Below, in pieces: positions 15,601 through 22,535 of a stretch of DNA of 36,827 bases. Source of the DNA: Rhodobacteraceae bacterium UBA2553 (GTDB taxonomy: Bacteria > Pseudomonadota > Alphaproteobacteria > Rhodobacterales > Rhodobacteraceae); contig DDMF01000117.1 of NCBI GenBank assembly GCA_002340515.1, positions 1 to 36,827 on the forward strand, read 5' to 3'. The translations under genes were made by a program, and so were the position numbers. The notes beneath the pieces were generated by a model. The model had not been told where the DNA came from, ran no database searches, and saw only the letters and a list, made by a program, of their open reading frames with translations. Position 1 is the first letter of the stretch. Every line of letters begins with the position of its first letter.

Positions 15601-17503
15601 CTACTACCATAGCTCCCAAGGCGTAAATATTAACCTTTCCAAAAATATCTCCTCGGGAGGCGAAGCTCAGGGCGATGTGGTCAGTGGCTTTGAGGGCGTT
15701 TCAGGATCAAACACAGCAGCTGACACACTTATCGGCTCTGCGCATGATAACGCGATAAAAGGAAACGGCGGGAACGACAAACTTTATGGCGGCGCTGGTG
15801 GCGATACCATCCATGGCGGAGCAGGAAACGATCTGATTGTCGGAGACCTCAGCGCCTCATTTGACGAAACAGGCTCTGATATCGTTCTGACATCGGAGGT
15901 TTGGATTTCATCTGGATCTTGGGGCTTTTGGGACAGTCAGGAATGGATGGCCGGAGATTTTGATGGGAATGGAGCGGATGACATACTTGCCTCCTACGCG
16001 GTGGGCGATGGGACGACGCTCAGATTTTACGCATCAGATGGCTCCTCTTTTGCCACACCAACGGCTTGGGCCAGCGGAGGCTGGGGATTCTATACATCAG
16101 CTGAGTGGGACATCGGGGATTTCAACGGAGATGGTCGGGATGACGTTATTTCTGTTTACAAAAACAGTTCTGATGGCAGCTCGACGCTAAGGGTTTATAC
16201 GTCCAACGGTAGCGGCTTTGATGCGCCGTCAGCATGGAGCGTGGGACAATGGGGGCATTATGATAGCGCCCAATGGATGACCGGGGACTTCAACAATGAT
16301 GGCCTTGAAGATGTTGCGGCAACCTATGCCAATTCTGCTGAAGGCGGCACCATCCTGCGCGTCTATTATTCCAACGGAACCGGGTTTGATGCCCCAACAG
16401 GACACAAAGTCAATTGGGGTCATTGGAGCAGCCAGAAATGGATGGCTGGCGATATCAATGGCGACGGACAAGACGATATCATAGCCGCTTACGAAGGCCA
16501 CGAAGGGCGTACGGTTCTAAGGGTCTATGAAGCAACAGAGAATGGGTTTTCGGACCCGTCCAACTGGGCAAGTGGTTTTAACTTTACGTTTGATGCTGAT
16601 GCCGAATGGAAGATAGGGGATTTTAACGGCGACGGTGGTGCGGATATTGCGGTGATTTCTGGAAATGGCGACAATAAAACCATCCGAGTCATCTTGGCCG
16701 ATGATGGTAAATTCCTGGCCCCCGTAACGGTTTCAGCCGAAAGTGATTTTAGCTATTTGATCGGTCAGGACTGGACAACAGGGGACTTTAACGCAGACAC
16801 CCTTAACGATGTTGCTGTGTCAACGCAGGGCACCAATGGCGAAACTGAGATTTCGGTTTACGAGTCTCATTCCCGTGACGATGAGTTGTTTGGTGGTGAG
16901 GGACATGACACCCTTAACGGTGGTGAAGGCAACGACACCATCGAAGGGGGCGACGGCAATGATGTCGTTACAGGCGGCACGGGGTCAGATGTCCTATCCG
17001 GCGGTGCAGGCACGGATTATTTGAGCTACTATCACAGTCAAGAAGCTGTCCAAGTTCATTTGGCGTCCAACATTGCTACAAATGGGGATGCCCAAGGCGA
17101 CACCATCAGTAGCTTTGAGGGGGTGTCAGGCTCAAATCATGGCGATGACCACCTTCAAGGCACATCCTACGCCAATACAATCAGCGGAAATGGCGGCAAT
17201 GATACGATTTTCGGATATTCTGGAAATGACGTTATTATCGGTGGTGTTGGCAATGACTTGCTGAGCGGCGGGAATGGCTCAGATACGTTTGTCTTTGGAC
17301 AGGGTGATGGAAGTGACCGGATCTCTGATTTTCAGGTCGCAGAAGATCACATTCGCTTCACCTCTCAAGGCATCAACTATGCGGACCTGTCGATCACGCA
17401 AACCACAGCGGGCGCTCTCATCACATATGATGGCAGCAACACCATTGAGCTTGCAGGCGTAAGTGCCAGTGATATCAGTCAGGATCAGTTTATCTTTGCT
17501 TGA
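12626..17503 (+). CDS. Large RTX calcium-binding secreted protein with FG-GAP-like repeats
   Basis: The 1625-residue protein has a helical N-terminus (~1-140) and a Gly/Asp/Asn/Ser-rich linker (~150-245). An FrpC-like 'PIILDMDGDGIEI...VSFDVDGDGFLEQTAWV...LDLNADG' domain follows (~250-440). Several RTX nonapeptide blocks (GGxGxDxLx) run from ~500, ~660 and ~790 onward. Three copies of a ~75-residue module with 'YLSYYHS' and 'FEGVSGSN' occur near ~895, ~990 and ~1465. Six FG-GAP/VCBS-like repeats 'W..GDFNGDG..D' occupy ~1085-1410. A C-terminal 'SDTFVFGQGDGSDRISDF...' type I secretion signal ends in QFIFA. There is no N-terminal signal peptide. It is probably exported by a type I system encoded elsewhere and folds on extracellular calcium. 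The role (adhesin, toxin-like or surface protein) cannot be told. Confidence 0.9.
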   Translation: MGTSVVFSSDGTAKVVIDSTFGKEGVMGNDAVRERAAEYNSIVERAREDPTNTSLQAELAKEKVFLEAVVAAVKGPHGFGAALASARSGEMAAIAIDELEGYAEEANLTDIQTAKLVNDLLAYAQQTGKGLNPETLGDFLNETSTPEVEILNGLGGNTSSSGNDGGSDNDGSGWDPTPNDTTPGLGTGGDNDSDGNGHEDSDNDNDTGGGTYPTYDPDADNPGSSGTDADSGGSGLEDAHNDGVGSGNLMPIILDMDGDGIEITVDGNVSFDVDGDGFLEQTAWVHKDDAFLVLDLNADGTRGAGDGKIDQTAELVLTEWVNEEGATDLQALASFDKLTRGGNNDGILDHRDSIWSELRVWQDSNSNGVTDAGELKTLSELGFEQINLTYDDGTHFADTTNDVTIFNSSLLGTASYVRNGQTVTGGVGDVALAYGADGWKKVATSAGHNIAWESGMVWKFLELSKFASSNTTISDGTYHGVFGDTRNNVINTRFATNELIIDGGAGNDYVEASGQNDIILGGTGNDTLYGLEGNDTLDGGSGANRLYGGWGDDRYVISSLAGSSWISRGAEHNADGHDAVTFSQLNASEVNITKRSDADNGGGANGTSLRFYWNKGGAAGSLEVADEGLDIEQYVFADGLTANNFIVGDSAGRSHDGTDKFDLIDAKEGSDTVNGHVGNDILFGRGGNDVLSGGAGDDALYGGNGNDTLNGGAGRDLLSGGTGDDTIYFANGDKFWDAVGKARDVGGAGHDTLTVANGSYFATTGLSAYGFERFIGADGNDRVKGGLSSVNYYLYGGLGDDTLTGHGGNDTLHGMDGADHLHGGNGNDYISGGDQADYVEAGAGNDTLFGGDDRDTIYADAGDDTVSAGAGNDLVIGGTGADVLSGGSGTDYLSYYHSAHGVVIYLAHNTASGGDAQGDKIDGFEGVSGSNHAADELYGTSYANIIRGNGGKDTIYGYSGDDDINGGSGNDLIVGGIGADTLVGGSGWDFLSYYHSSQGVNINLSKNISSGGEAQGDVVSGFEGVSGSNTAADTLIGSAHDNAIKGNGGNDKLYGGAGGDTIHGGAGNDLIVGDLSASFDETGSDIVLTSEVWISSGSWGFWDSQEWMAGDFDGNGADDILASYAVGDGTTLRFYASDGSSFATPTAWASGGWGFYTSAEWDIGDFNGDGRDDVISVYKNSSDGSSTLRVYTSNGSGFDAPSAWSVGQWGHYDSAQWMTGDFNNDGLEDVAATYANSAEGGTILRVYYSNGTGFDAPTGHKVNWGHWSSQKWMAGDINGDGQDDIIAAYEGHEGRTVLRVYEATENGFSDPSNWASGFNFTFDADAEWKIGDFNGDGGADIAVISGNGDNKTIRVILADDGKFLAPVTVSAESDFSYLIGQDWTTGDFNADTLNDVAVSTQGTNGETEISVYESHSRDDELFGGEGHDTLNGGEGNDTIEGGDGNDVVTGGTGSDVLSGGAGTDYLSYYHSQEAVQVHLASNIATNGDAQGDTISSFEGVSGSNHGDDHLQGTSYANTISGNGGNDTIFGYSGNDVIIGGVGNDLLSGGNGSDTFVFGQGDGSDRISDFQVAEDHIRFTSQGINYADLSITQTTAGALITYDGSNTIELAGVSASDISQDQFIFA

Positions 17504-17525
17504 TGGTATCTGAGCTCCATTTTGC

Positions 17526-17552
17526 CCGCTCAGAGATTCCAGATCTGAGCGG
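17526..17552. terminator. Hairpin after the RTX gene
   Basis: CCGCTCAGA-gattccaga-TCTGAGCGG is a perfect 9-bp stem 23 bases after the RTX stop. It has no strong T-run. It could act as a weak terminator for the RTX mRNA, protect its 3' end, or be a recombination site. Confidence 0.5.
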
Positions 17553-17653
17553 CAATGCCTTCAAGCGTTAGGCTCGTGTGAAGTGTGAGCCATATAGTGC
17601 TAGGGGTGTGCAACTGGGTCGGATATTGCCAATGCTTGGGAGAGAGCGAAGTT

Positions 17654-18232
17654 CTAATCCCACATGCGTTTTGCAATACTTCGTTCCTCAGGTCCAAGCG
17701 CCTGTGAGTAGATCGCGGTTGTTTCCATCCGCGAATGGCCCAGCCAGCGTTGGATGAGATGCAAGGGGACACCGCTGGTGACGGCATGAACGGCGAAGCT
17801 GTGGCGCAACCCGCGTGGGGTGGCTTGCGGGCCGGATATGTTGGCCTCACGCATCACGGATTTTACGACGGTCCATGCTTGCGTGCGCGCCCACGGAAAT
17901 CTGGGGCCATTGGCAAGCTCAATAAGCAATGATTTTGGCACCGGCACCTGTCGATAAATCTGCTGACTTCTTTTCTTCAGTGTACGGAACACAACTACAC
18001 CTTCATCGGGGGAGATATTTGCAGGTTGAAGTGCCAAAACTTCCGACAAACGCCCTCCAGTCCAGAGGAGTGTCAGGCATAACAGCCGTTCTTCGCGCCT
18101 TCGGTTTTCTGCGACTTTCAAGAACCGTTTCCGTTCAGATGCAGATAGGTATTTTCGGTGACCTGATGAAGTGAATAACGACGGGGCAGGTATCACAGAA
18201 CACCTTCCCAACGGCTGATGTAAAGCGCCCAA
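17654..18232 (-). CDS. Short tyrosine recombinase (catalytic domain only)
   Basis: The 192 residues cover the catalytic domain: 'KYLSASERKRFLKVAENR', Arg in 'WTGGRLSEVLAL', 'PRGLRHSFAVHAV' as box II (Arg where His is usual), and 'HLIQRWLGHSRMETTAIYSQA' with His and the Tyr nucleophile. The N-terminal SAM-like core-binding domain of ordinary integrases is absent. Short recombinases of this kind are common on proteobacterial plasmids and islands, so the length may be natural. It faces the RTX gene. Confidence 0.8.
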   Translation of the reverse strand: MGALHQPLGRCSVIPAPSLFTSSGHRKYLSASERKRFLKVAENRRREERLLCLTLLWTGGRLSEVLALQPANISPDEGVVVFRTLKKRSQQIYRQVPVPKSLLIELANGPRFPWARTQAWTVVKSVMREANISGPQATPRGLRHSFAVHAVTSGVPLHLIQRWLGHSRMETTAIYSQALGPEERSIAKRMWD

Positions 18233-18308
18233 GAGACCAGAACTTTCATGTTGATTGATCTGCGATTTTCAACCGAACAAAATTGCCCATTCTGTTCAGT
18301 GAAGAAAA

Positions 18309-18331
18309 ATATCTTTGGTTTTCAAAGATAT
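18309..18331. promoter_or_regulatory. Perfect 9-bp inverted repeat in a divergent gap
   Basis: ATATCTTTG-gtttt-CAAAGATAT lies between the short recombinase (minus) and the lipoprotein gene (plus). It could be an operator for divergent control or a recombination core for the short recombinase. No T-run follows. Confidence 0.5.
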
Positions 18332-18460
18332 GGGCGTCAATGCAGCAACGCCTATCGGAATCCTACATGAAGAGAGTCACGCGGTTCAATCGTAAAATCA
18401 ACTATTTGCCCATGGGTGAACAGTTTGGGCAATTCTGTTCGATCTTACAGGAGTAATCCG

Positions 18461-18922
18461 ATGCGCAAAATAGGGTGGATCATGGGGCTTTTGCTCATGT
18501 CTGGCTGCGTCACAACCGAACTGCAATATAAAACTGGGGTCACACCACAACAGCGCAATCGCGATGTTGCGGCCTGTGAACGTCAAGCTAAACGACAGGC
18601 CCCGGTGAGCAATAAATATGAGGTGGTGCCGCGTCGTTGGGTGCCGGGTGTGCGTCATTGCAATAGCAAAGGATGCTATTCGCGTGGGGGATATTGGACG
18701 GGCGGTAATGTGATTGCGACCGATCAGAACAAGACGACCCGCTCACACACATATGGGCGCTGTATGGCCAACAAAGGCTATCAGCCCATCGCCACAACAG
18801 GATGCGCGGGTAAGATCCGTGAATCGGTCATGCGATCCTCTCAGGGGCGCTATCCACGCCTGACAGCAGAGAGCTGCACGGTTGGTATGGCGGACGGCAC
18901 ACTCAAGGTTCACACTCCGTAA
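18461..18922 (+). CDS. Small lipoprotein
   Basis: The ATG at 18461 follows CAGGAG; a longer frame from 18416 has no such site. The 153-residue product begins 'MRKIGWIMGLLLMSGC', a clear lipobox (LMSGC) with Cys16 to be lipidated. The mature protein is basic and Gly/Tyr-rich with further Cys residues ('VRHCNSKGCYSRGGYWTGG', 'GRCMANKGY', 'ESCTVGMADG'). It looks like the small outer-membrane entry-exclusion-type or stress lipoproteins of mobile elements, but no family is certain. Confidence 0.7.
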   Translation: MRKIGWIMGLLLMSGCVTTELQYKTGVTPQQRNRDVAACERQAKRQAPVSNKYEVVPRRWVPGVRHCNSKGCYSRGGYWTGGNVIATDQNKTTRSHTYGRCMANKGYQPIATTGCAGKIRESVMRSSQGRYPRLTAESCTVGMADGTLKVHTP

Positions 18923-18937
18923 ATTGACAACGACAAG

Positions 18938-18969
18938 AGCGCCCTGAACGACGGGGCGCTTTCTTCTTC
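18938..18969 (+). terminator. Intrinsic terminator of the lipoprotein gene
   Basis: AGCGCCC-tgaacgacg-GGGCGCT is followed by TTCTTCTTC, beginning 15 bases after the lipoprotein stop. Confidence 0.75.
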
Positions 18970-19013
18970 ATCAAACAGAACGGTAAGTTCTGCACGCATT
19001 TCAGGAGTTCATT

Positions 19014-19256
19014 ATGCGTATCATAAGTGGGTTTTTCACAATCGGGATCGGTTGTCTTGTCATGATGTTTGGGATCGTGCTGGGGTTCACAATCATTGGA
19101 TTGCTCTGGGCGTTTCCTGTGGCGATTTCGGGTTACGGTCTCATGCTCAAGGGCTTTGCCGATATTGGCATTGGGACATATCAGGCTGTTAAGAACACGG
19201 GCAGCGGGCAGGGCAAAAATGACAGCTCAACCCCGAAACAGTATCGAGATCTGTAG
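19014..19256 (+). CDS. Small membrane protein
   Basis: The 80-residue protein starts at an ATG preceded by CAGGAG. It has two hydrophobic segments (~5-32 'SGFFTIGIGCLVMMFGIVLGFTIIGLLW' and ~33-52 'AFPVAISGYGLMLKGFADIG') and a polar, disordered tail ('GQGKNDSSTPKQYRDL'). The family is unknown. It lies just before the hairpin-dense non-coding region and after the lipoprotein; both may be surface components of the transfer module. Confidence 0.7.
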   Translation: MRIISGFFTIGIGCLVMMFGIVLGFTIIGLLWAFPVAISGYGLMLKGFADIGIGTYQAVKNTGSGQGKNDSSTPKQYRDL

Positions 19257-19265
19257 TCTTTTCCT

Positions 19266-19611
19266 GCACGATCATCGTGCGCGGGTTCCAAACCCCTTTG
19301 GAACCTTGCCACGTGGCGAACGCGGGGGAAACAAGGACATGGGCGGGGCGGAGATTATTTTGCCTCGCGAGGAATGTCGCCTGAATGAAAATTCAGGTGG
19401 CAGGGGACAATAATCTTTGGCACGGGCGCTTGCGCTTCTACCCCTTGGCCGCGCGAGGGGCAGCGCCCCTGAGGCTGCACAACTGTGTTGTGAGTGCGGG
19501 AACCGCACTTGGGGAGGAGCGTTCGCTCCGTGGGGTATCCCCGATGGTCGCAGACCATAAACGGCAACGCCACGAGTGGCAGAGCCGTCACTACATTAAA
19601 GTAGTGACGGC
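19266..19611. other. Dense stem-loop array (candidate oriT or structured RNA)
   Basis: About a dozen perfect inverted repeats are packed end to end in 346 bases. They include GCACGAT-c-ATCGTGC (19266-19280), GGTTCCAAA-cccc-TTTGGAACC (19284-19305), GCCACGTGGC (19308-19317) and an outer AGATTATT/AATAATCT stem (19352-19416) enclosing CCTCGCGAGG and CCTGAAT-gaaa-ATTCAGG. Further ones are CACAAC-tgt-GTTGTG (19478-19492), GTGCGG-gaa-CCGCAC (19494-19508), GGAGCG-tt-CGCTCC (19516-19529), GGGG-tat-CCCC (19532-19542), ATGGTC-gca-GACCAT (19544-19558), GCCAC-ga-GTGGC (19569-19580) and an 11-bp stem at 19584-19611. The stems differ in sequence. No protein-coding frame fits. Confidence 0.75.
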
Positions 19612-19745
19612 GCGCGCTTGACCACAGTCACCGCCATCTCTGAATGAAAGTGACAAGTGATGGGCAAGTGACGCCATATACCCACATCATTTTTGATCAT
19701 TTCGTGGCTGGATAAATTGCCTTTGTTTAGAATGAACCTCTTCAC

Positions 19746-19980
19746 GGAAAGGACTGATTTATCGCTCCTTTCCTGAGACATCATCACCATTTCACAAGGA
19801 GAAACTTCATGATCACTGATCATCTTAAGCCGCCCTGATGGCGGCGTTAGCGACACACTCTGACAAGATGTCAGACCTCGTCACATCATCATTGTGGCAC
19901 AACCTCTGAAATCCCGCCTCCGGGCGTATTTCTGCCCATTGGGGCAACAGACAGGAGCGCCAAGGGCGCTCGCCCGTCTG
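19746..19980. other. Second stem-loop cluster upstream of the recombinase
   Basis: Stems here include GGAAAGGA/TCCTTTCC (19746-19773), GCCGCC-ctgat-GGCGGC (19829-19845), TCTGACA-aga-TGTCAGA (19859-19875), TGCCC-attg-GGGCA (19933-19946) and GAGCGCC-aag-GGCGCTC (19955-19971) inside CAGAC/GTCTG (19948-19980). Together with the array at 19266-19611 they fill most of the 815-base gap between the small membrane gene and the recombinase. Confidence 0.65.
19809..19838 (+). CDS. Possible nine-codon leader peptide
   Basis: AAGGAG at 19796-19801 is followed, after seven bases, by an ATG frame encoding MITDHLKPP and a TGA. The Pro-Pro end and stop sit in the GCCGCC/GGCGGC hairpin at 19829-19845, an arrangement seen in attenuators where a stalled ribosome changes mRNA folding. 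It lies 234 bases before the recombinase gene. It may equally be a chance frame. Confidence 0.3.
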   Translation: MITDHLKPP

Positions 19981-20071
19981 GGTCAATTCCCGCATTGCGG
20001 ACCGTCCAGCCTGAGGGCTGCCGGTTGACCAACAACACTTAGCAAACTGAAAACAATAGAAAGAAAAGGGG

Positions 20072-20959
20072 ATGGATAATCTCTCAATGGATTTGGTGCG
20101 TCTCACCAAGCGTAACCGTGATGGCTCTTTTGGCACGCAAAAGAACCGTCAGCGGGGATTAACGGCCATTGCGGCGGAACTAAAACAACTTGGTTACACG
20201 TTGAAAACAGCGCGATCCGTGAAGCCTAAACATATCAATGCATTGGTGGATCATTGGCGTGATAGCGGGCTGAGCAAAGCGACAATGCGGAATAGAATGA
20301 GCTGGCTGCGGTGGTGGGCGCAGAAGGTGAACAAGGTGTCGATCCTGCACAAAGATAACGCCTGTTATGAGTTGAATGATGAGAGAACCGAACGCAACAA
20401 CATTGCGTTCAATCTGCACTCCGATCAATTGGATGCTCTAACAGATCGACATGTGCAGGCGGCGGTGATGCTGCAAGCCGCCTTTGGGCTGCGCCGGGAA
20501 GAGGCGATGAAAATCATCCCGAAGGAAACCATTCGAAAGGACTGCATCAAGCTCAAAGGGAGCTGGACCAAAGGTGGACGTCCACGCACCGTGCCGATCA
20601 CGTCGCAACATCAGCGCATTGTATTGTCAGCGGTCGCACAAGTCGCGAAACATGGCAGTTTGATCCCTGAAGATCGCAACTATGTGCAACATATGCGGGT
20701 CTATGAGCGGCAGGTTCAAAAGGCAGGTATCACCCGTGCGCATGGTCTTCGTCATAAATATGCACAGACCCGATATGAAAAACTCACCGGCATGAAATGT
20801 CCCATCAACGGGGGGCCGGGGCGATCTTTGATGTCGGATGAGCAATATGAATTGGACCGTCAGGCGCGGGCGCGGATCTCAAAAGAACTTGGCCACAACA
20901 GAATTGAGATTGTTGACGTCTACATTGGTCGGCTTTTGCAAGCGGGGGGATTGTCATGA
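20072..20959 (+). CDS. Integrase_1-type tyrosine recombinase; possible unconventional relaxase
   Basis: The 295-residue protein has an N-terminal SAM-like domain ('NRQRGLTAIAAELKQLGYTLKTARSVKPKHINALVDHW', then 'LSKATMRNRMSWLRWWAQKV'). The catalytic domain has Arg in 'AAFGLRREEAMKI', Lys in 'KGSWTKGGRPRTVPI', His-x-x-Arg in 'RAHGLRHKYAQTRY', His in 'KELGHNRIEIVDVY' and the Tyr. The long insertion between box II and the last His ('CPINGGPGRSLMSDEQYELD') is typical of the Integrase_1 family found in integrative mobilisable elements. It is not next to a tRNA att site and is coupled to a membrane peptide and an AlpA gene. It may act at the hairpin region as a relaxase-like enzyme, as proposed for MpsA of SGI1. 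Confidence 0.8.
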   Translation: MDNLSMDLVRLTKRNRDGSFGTQKNRQRGLTAIAAELKQLGYTLKTARSVKPKHINALVDHWRDSGLSKATMRNRMSWLRWWAQKVNKVSILHKDNACYELNDERTERNNIAFNLHSDQLDALTDRHVQAAVMLQAAFGLRREEAMKIIPKETIRKDCIKLKGSWTKGGRPRTVPITSQHQRIVLSAVAQVAKHGSLIPEDRNYVQHMRVYERQVQKAGITRAHGLRHKYAQTRYEKLTGMKCPINGGPGRSLMSDEQYELDRQARARISKELGHNRIEIVDVYIGRLLQAGGLS

Positions 20960-21066
20960 TCGTAAGCTTGGGCATTATACTTGGTGGGCTGGTTTGGTTG
21001 GTGGTAACGGCAGGGCGGATCGTGCTTCAGGTGATCGTCTGTCTCATGTTGAAGCTCTTCCGCTAA
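20956..21066 (+). CDS. 36-residue single-TM peptide coupled to the recombinase
   Basis: The ATG overlaps the recombinase stop (ATGA at 20956-20959) and the frame runs to TAA at 21064. The product begins 'MIVSLGIILGGLVWLVVTAG' and continues 'RIVLQVIVCLMLKLFR': one long hydrophobic helix or hairpin with a basic end. Length, coupling and composition favour a real small membrane protein. The function is unknown; it could tether the recombinase or be a small regulator. Confidence 0.55.
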   Translation: MIVSLGIILGGLVWLVVTAGRIVLQVIVCLMLKLFR

Positions 21067-21122
21067 AGCATAGGTTACATCCATTGGTGGTGTTTGATAT
21101 GAATTTGCCACCCTAGGGCTTT

Positions 21123-21157
21123 CCCCGGGGCATCGCGATGCTCCTCAACATGAGGAG
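21123..21157 (+). promoter_or_regulatory. Palindrome cluster masking the ribosome binding site of the AlpA gene
   Basis: CCCCGGGG (21123-21130), GCATCGCGATGC (21130-21141) and CTCCTCA-aca-TGAGGAG (21141-21157) are consecutive. The last stem contains the GAGGAG ribosome binding site of the gene at 21165, so folding would hide it. A trans-acting RNA or coupled translation could open it. Confidence 0.55.
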
Positions 21158-21164
21158 TATTGTG

Positions 21165-21365
21165 ATGAAAATGTTGAGCAAACGGCAGGTGACGGAGAGG
21201 GTTTTGTACTCACCGCAGCACATCGCGCGTCTGGAAGCGGCAGGCAAATTCCCATTGCGGGTAAAGCTGGGCGGCAACCGCGTGGGGTGGGTGGAAAGTG
21301 AAGTGCAGGACTGGCTTCAACAACGCATCGACGCCAGAGATCAACACTCAGCCTCTCTTGTTTGA
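21165..21365 (+). CDS. AlpA-family regulator/excisionase
   Basis: The 66-residue protein reads 'MLSKRQVTERVLYSPQHIARLEAAGKFPLRVKLGGNRVGWVESEVQDWL', the whole Phage_AlpA winged HTH. The ATG at 21165 has GAGGAG upstream; the longer frame from 21138 would start inside a hairpin. Family members activate integrase genes or act as excisionases. It follows the Integrase_1 recombinase and the membrane peptide, so it probably controls mobilisation or excision. Confidence 0.85.
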   Translation: MKMLSKRQVTERVLYSPQHIARLEAAGKFPLRVKLGGNRVGWVESEVQDWLQQRIDARDQHSASLV

Positions 21366-21372
21366 GAGCGGG

Positions 21373-21403
21373 AGGATCGCCAGTAATGGCGGTCCTTCTC
21401 TTT
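21373..21403 (+). terminator. Intrinsic terminator after alpA
   Basis: AGGATCGCC-agtaat-GGCGGTCCT (one U-G pair in RNA) is followed by TCTCTTT, just past the alpA stop. Confidence 0.75.
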
Positions 21404-21557
21404 ACATAGGATTGACTTATATTTTTGGATGAACAGCACAGTTGTAACAACTCCTTGCACAGAAGCTTAAATTGGGAATACGGTAATGCGCGAGTGTATT
21501 CAATTTAAGATGGATGTGCTACACAGCTTTACTCATTTCTAGGAAGCTCTTTTTATA

Positions 21558-22535
21558 ATGCCTGAAGACAGCTCTACTGAAACAAAAACAAATGAAAACC
21601 CAAAAGCTCTTGGGAAAGATAGCGTGAGTGCCAAAGTTAAATCGGCGGCTGACATATTTAAGTCAGTTGGCGTGTTTCTTGCTTTTGGTTGGGCTTTGAT
21701 ATCTTTTGTGGCAATACTTTTTTGGGAGGCTAGAGGTGAGCCTTGGCTAACGGAAAGAATTAAAATTCAACTAGAGGAGGCTGAGCATGAGGATTGGTTT
21801 CGGCAACAAGTACTTTTAGCTTTGTCAGATAACCGAATCTCACTTGCTCGCCAGATTGAACAAGAACATACAGGTAAGCCCATAGTTGAGAGCTTTCAAA
21901 GGAAAATCCGATCGGAAGATATGGAGGTATTGTTTTCGGAAAAGAAATTTCAGGATGTTTTCCTGCGTGAAATATTGTTATCCATATCTGGTCGAGATAA
22001 CTTGAGCGTTGATAAGGTACTGGCTTCCTACAAAAGCCGAGATTTTTTAGAAGTTTGGTCGAACCCTCCAGCGATATCTGCTCTAGCGGGAACCGTGACT
22101 GAGCAAGTCGATGCGCTGTATACTTTTGAGCTATTCTTTACACGAGAGGCGCGTTGGGAAAATGGGCGACCTGTTCGAGATGCCGATGGTTTGCAAGAGT
22201 TCGAAACACGTCGGCAAGTAGCTGATCGTTTTTATGCGACGTCAGATCAACGAATTTCAATCGAGGTTGATCCTAATTTGACTGGAAGGTTTCGCGAGGC
22301 ATTCAATTCGGGTGCCTCTCAGTTATATCTTGAAATTGGCTCAACTTACCGAGTGCCAATTCCGCGAAATGGCTTAGTGGAAGAAGTAACGTGCGTAATC
22401 AGGGAACAGCTTAGAGGAAAACCTTCAGGATTTGTTTCAATTCGAGCTATTACAAGCAGCGGTGACATCCCAGAAGGAGGGTATGAACTTGATGTTATTA
22501 TCACAGCCCGCAAGGGAGGATACAAATGCAGCTAA
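21558..22535 (+). CDS. Single-TM protein of unknown function
   Basis: The 325 residues have a polar cytoplasmic N-terminus (~1-35) and one TM helix (~36-56, 'SVGVFLAFGWALISFVAILFW'). A large extracytoplasmic part follows with a helical region (~65-180) and a beta-rich C-terminal domain (~190-320). I do not recognise a domain. The gene overlaps the next one by 10 bases, so they form an operon. Base composition is AT-richer than the neighbours, which suggests separately acquired cargo. Confidence 0.7.
   Translation: MPEDSSTETKTNENPKALGKDSVSAKVKSAADIFKSVGVFLAFGWALISFVAILFWEARGEPWLTERIKIQLEEAEHEDWFRQQVLLALSDNRISLARQIEQEHTGKPIVESFQRKIRSEDMEVLFSEKKFQDVFLREILLSISGRDNLSVDKVLASYKSRDFLEVWSNPPAISALAGTVTEQVDALYTFELFFTREARWENGRPVRDADGLQEFETRRQVADRFYATSDQRISIEVDPNLTGRFREAFNSGASQLYLEIGSTYRVPIPRNGLVEEVTCVIREQLRGKPSGFVSIRAITSSGDIPEGGYELDVIITARKGGYKCS

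Noticed and set aside
14661..17462. Additional plus-strand frames inside the RTX gene
   Set aside because: They are out-of-frame readings of the repetitive RTX and FG-GAP units, without ribosome binding sites.
19272..19621. Open frames of about 78 residues across the hairpin array on both strands
   Set aside because: The frames come from GC-rich inverted repeats, lack ribosome binding sites and have no protein-like pattern; the stem-loop structure explains the region better.
19266..19980. CRISPR array or retron as an explanation of the hairpin region
   Set aside because: The stems differ in sequence with no constant repeat or regular spacer length, and there is no cas or reverse transcriptase gene in the window.
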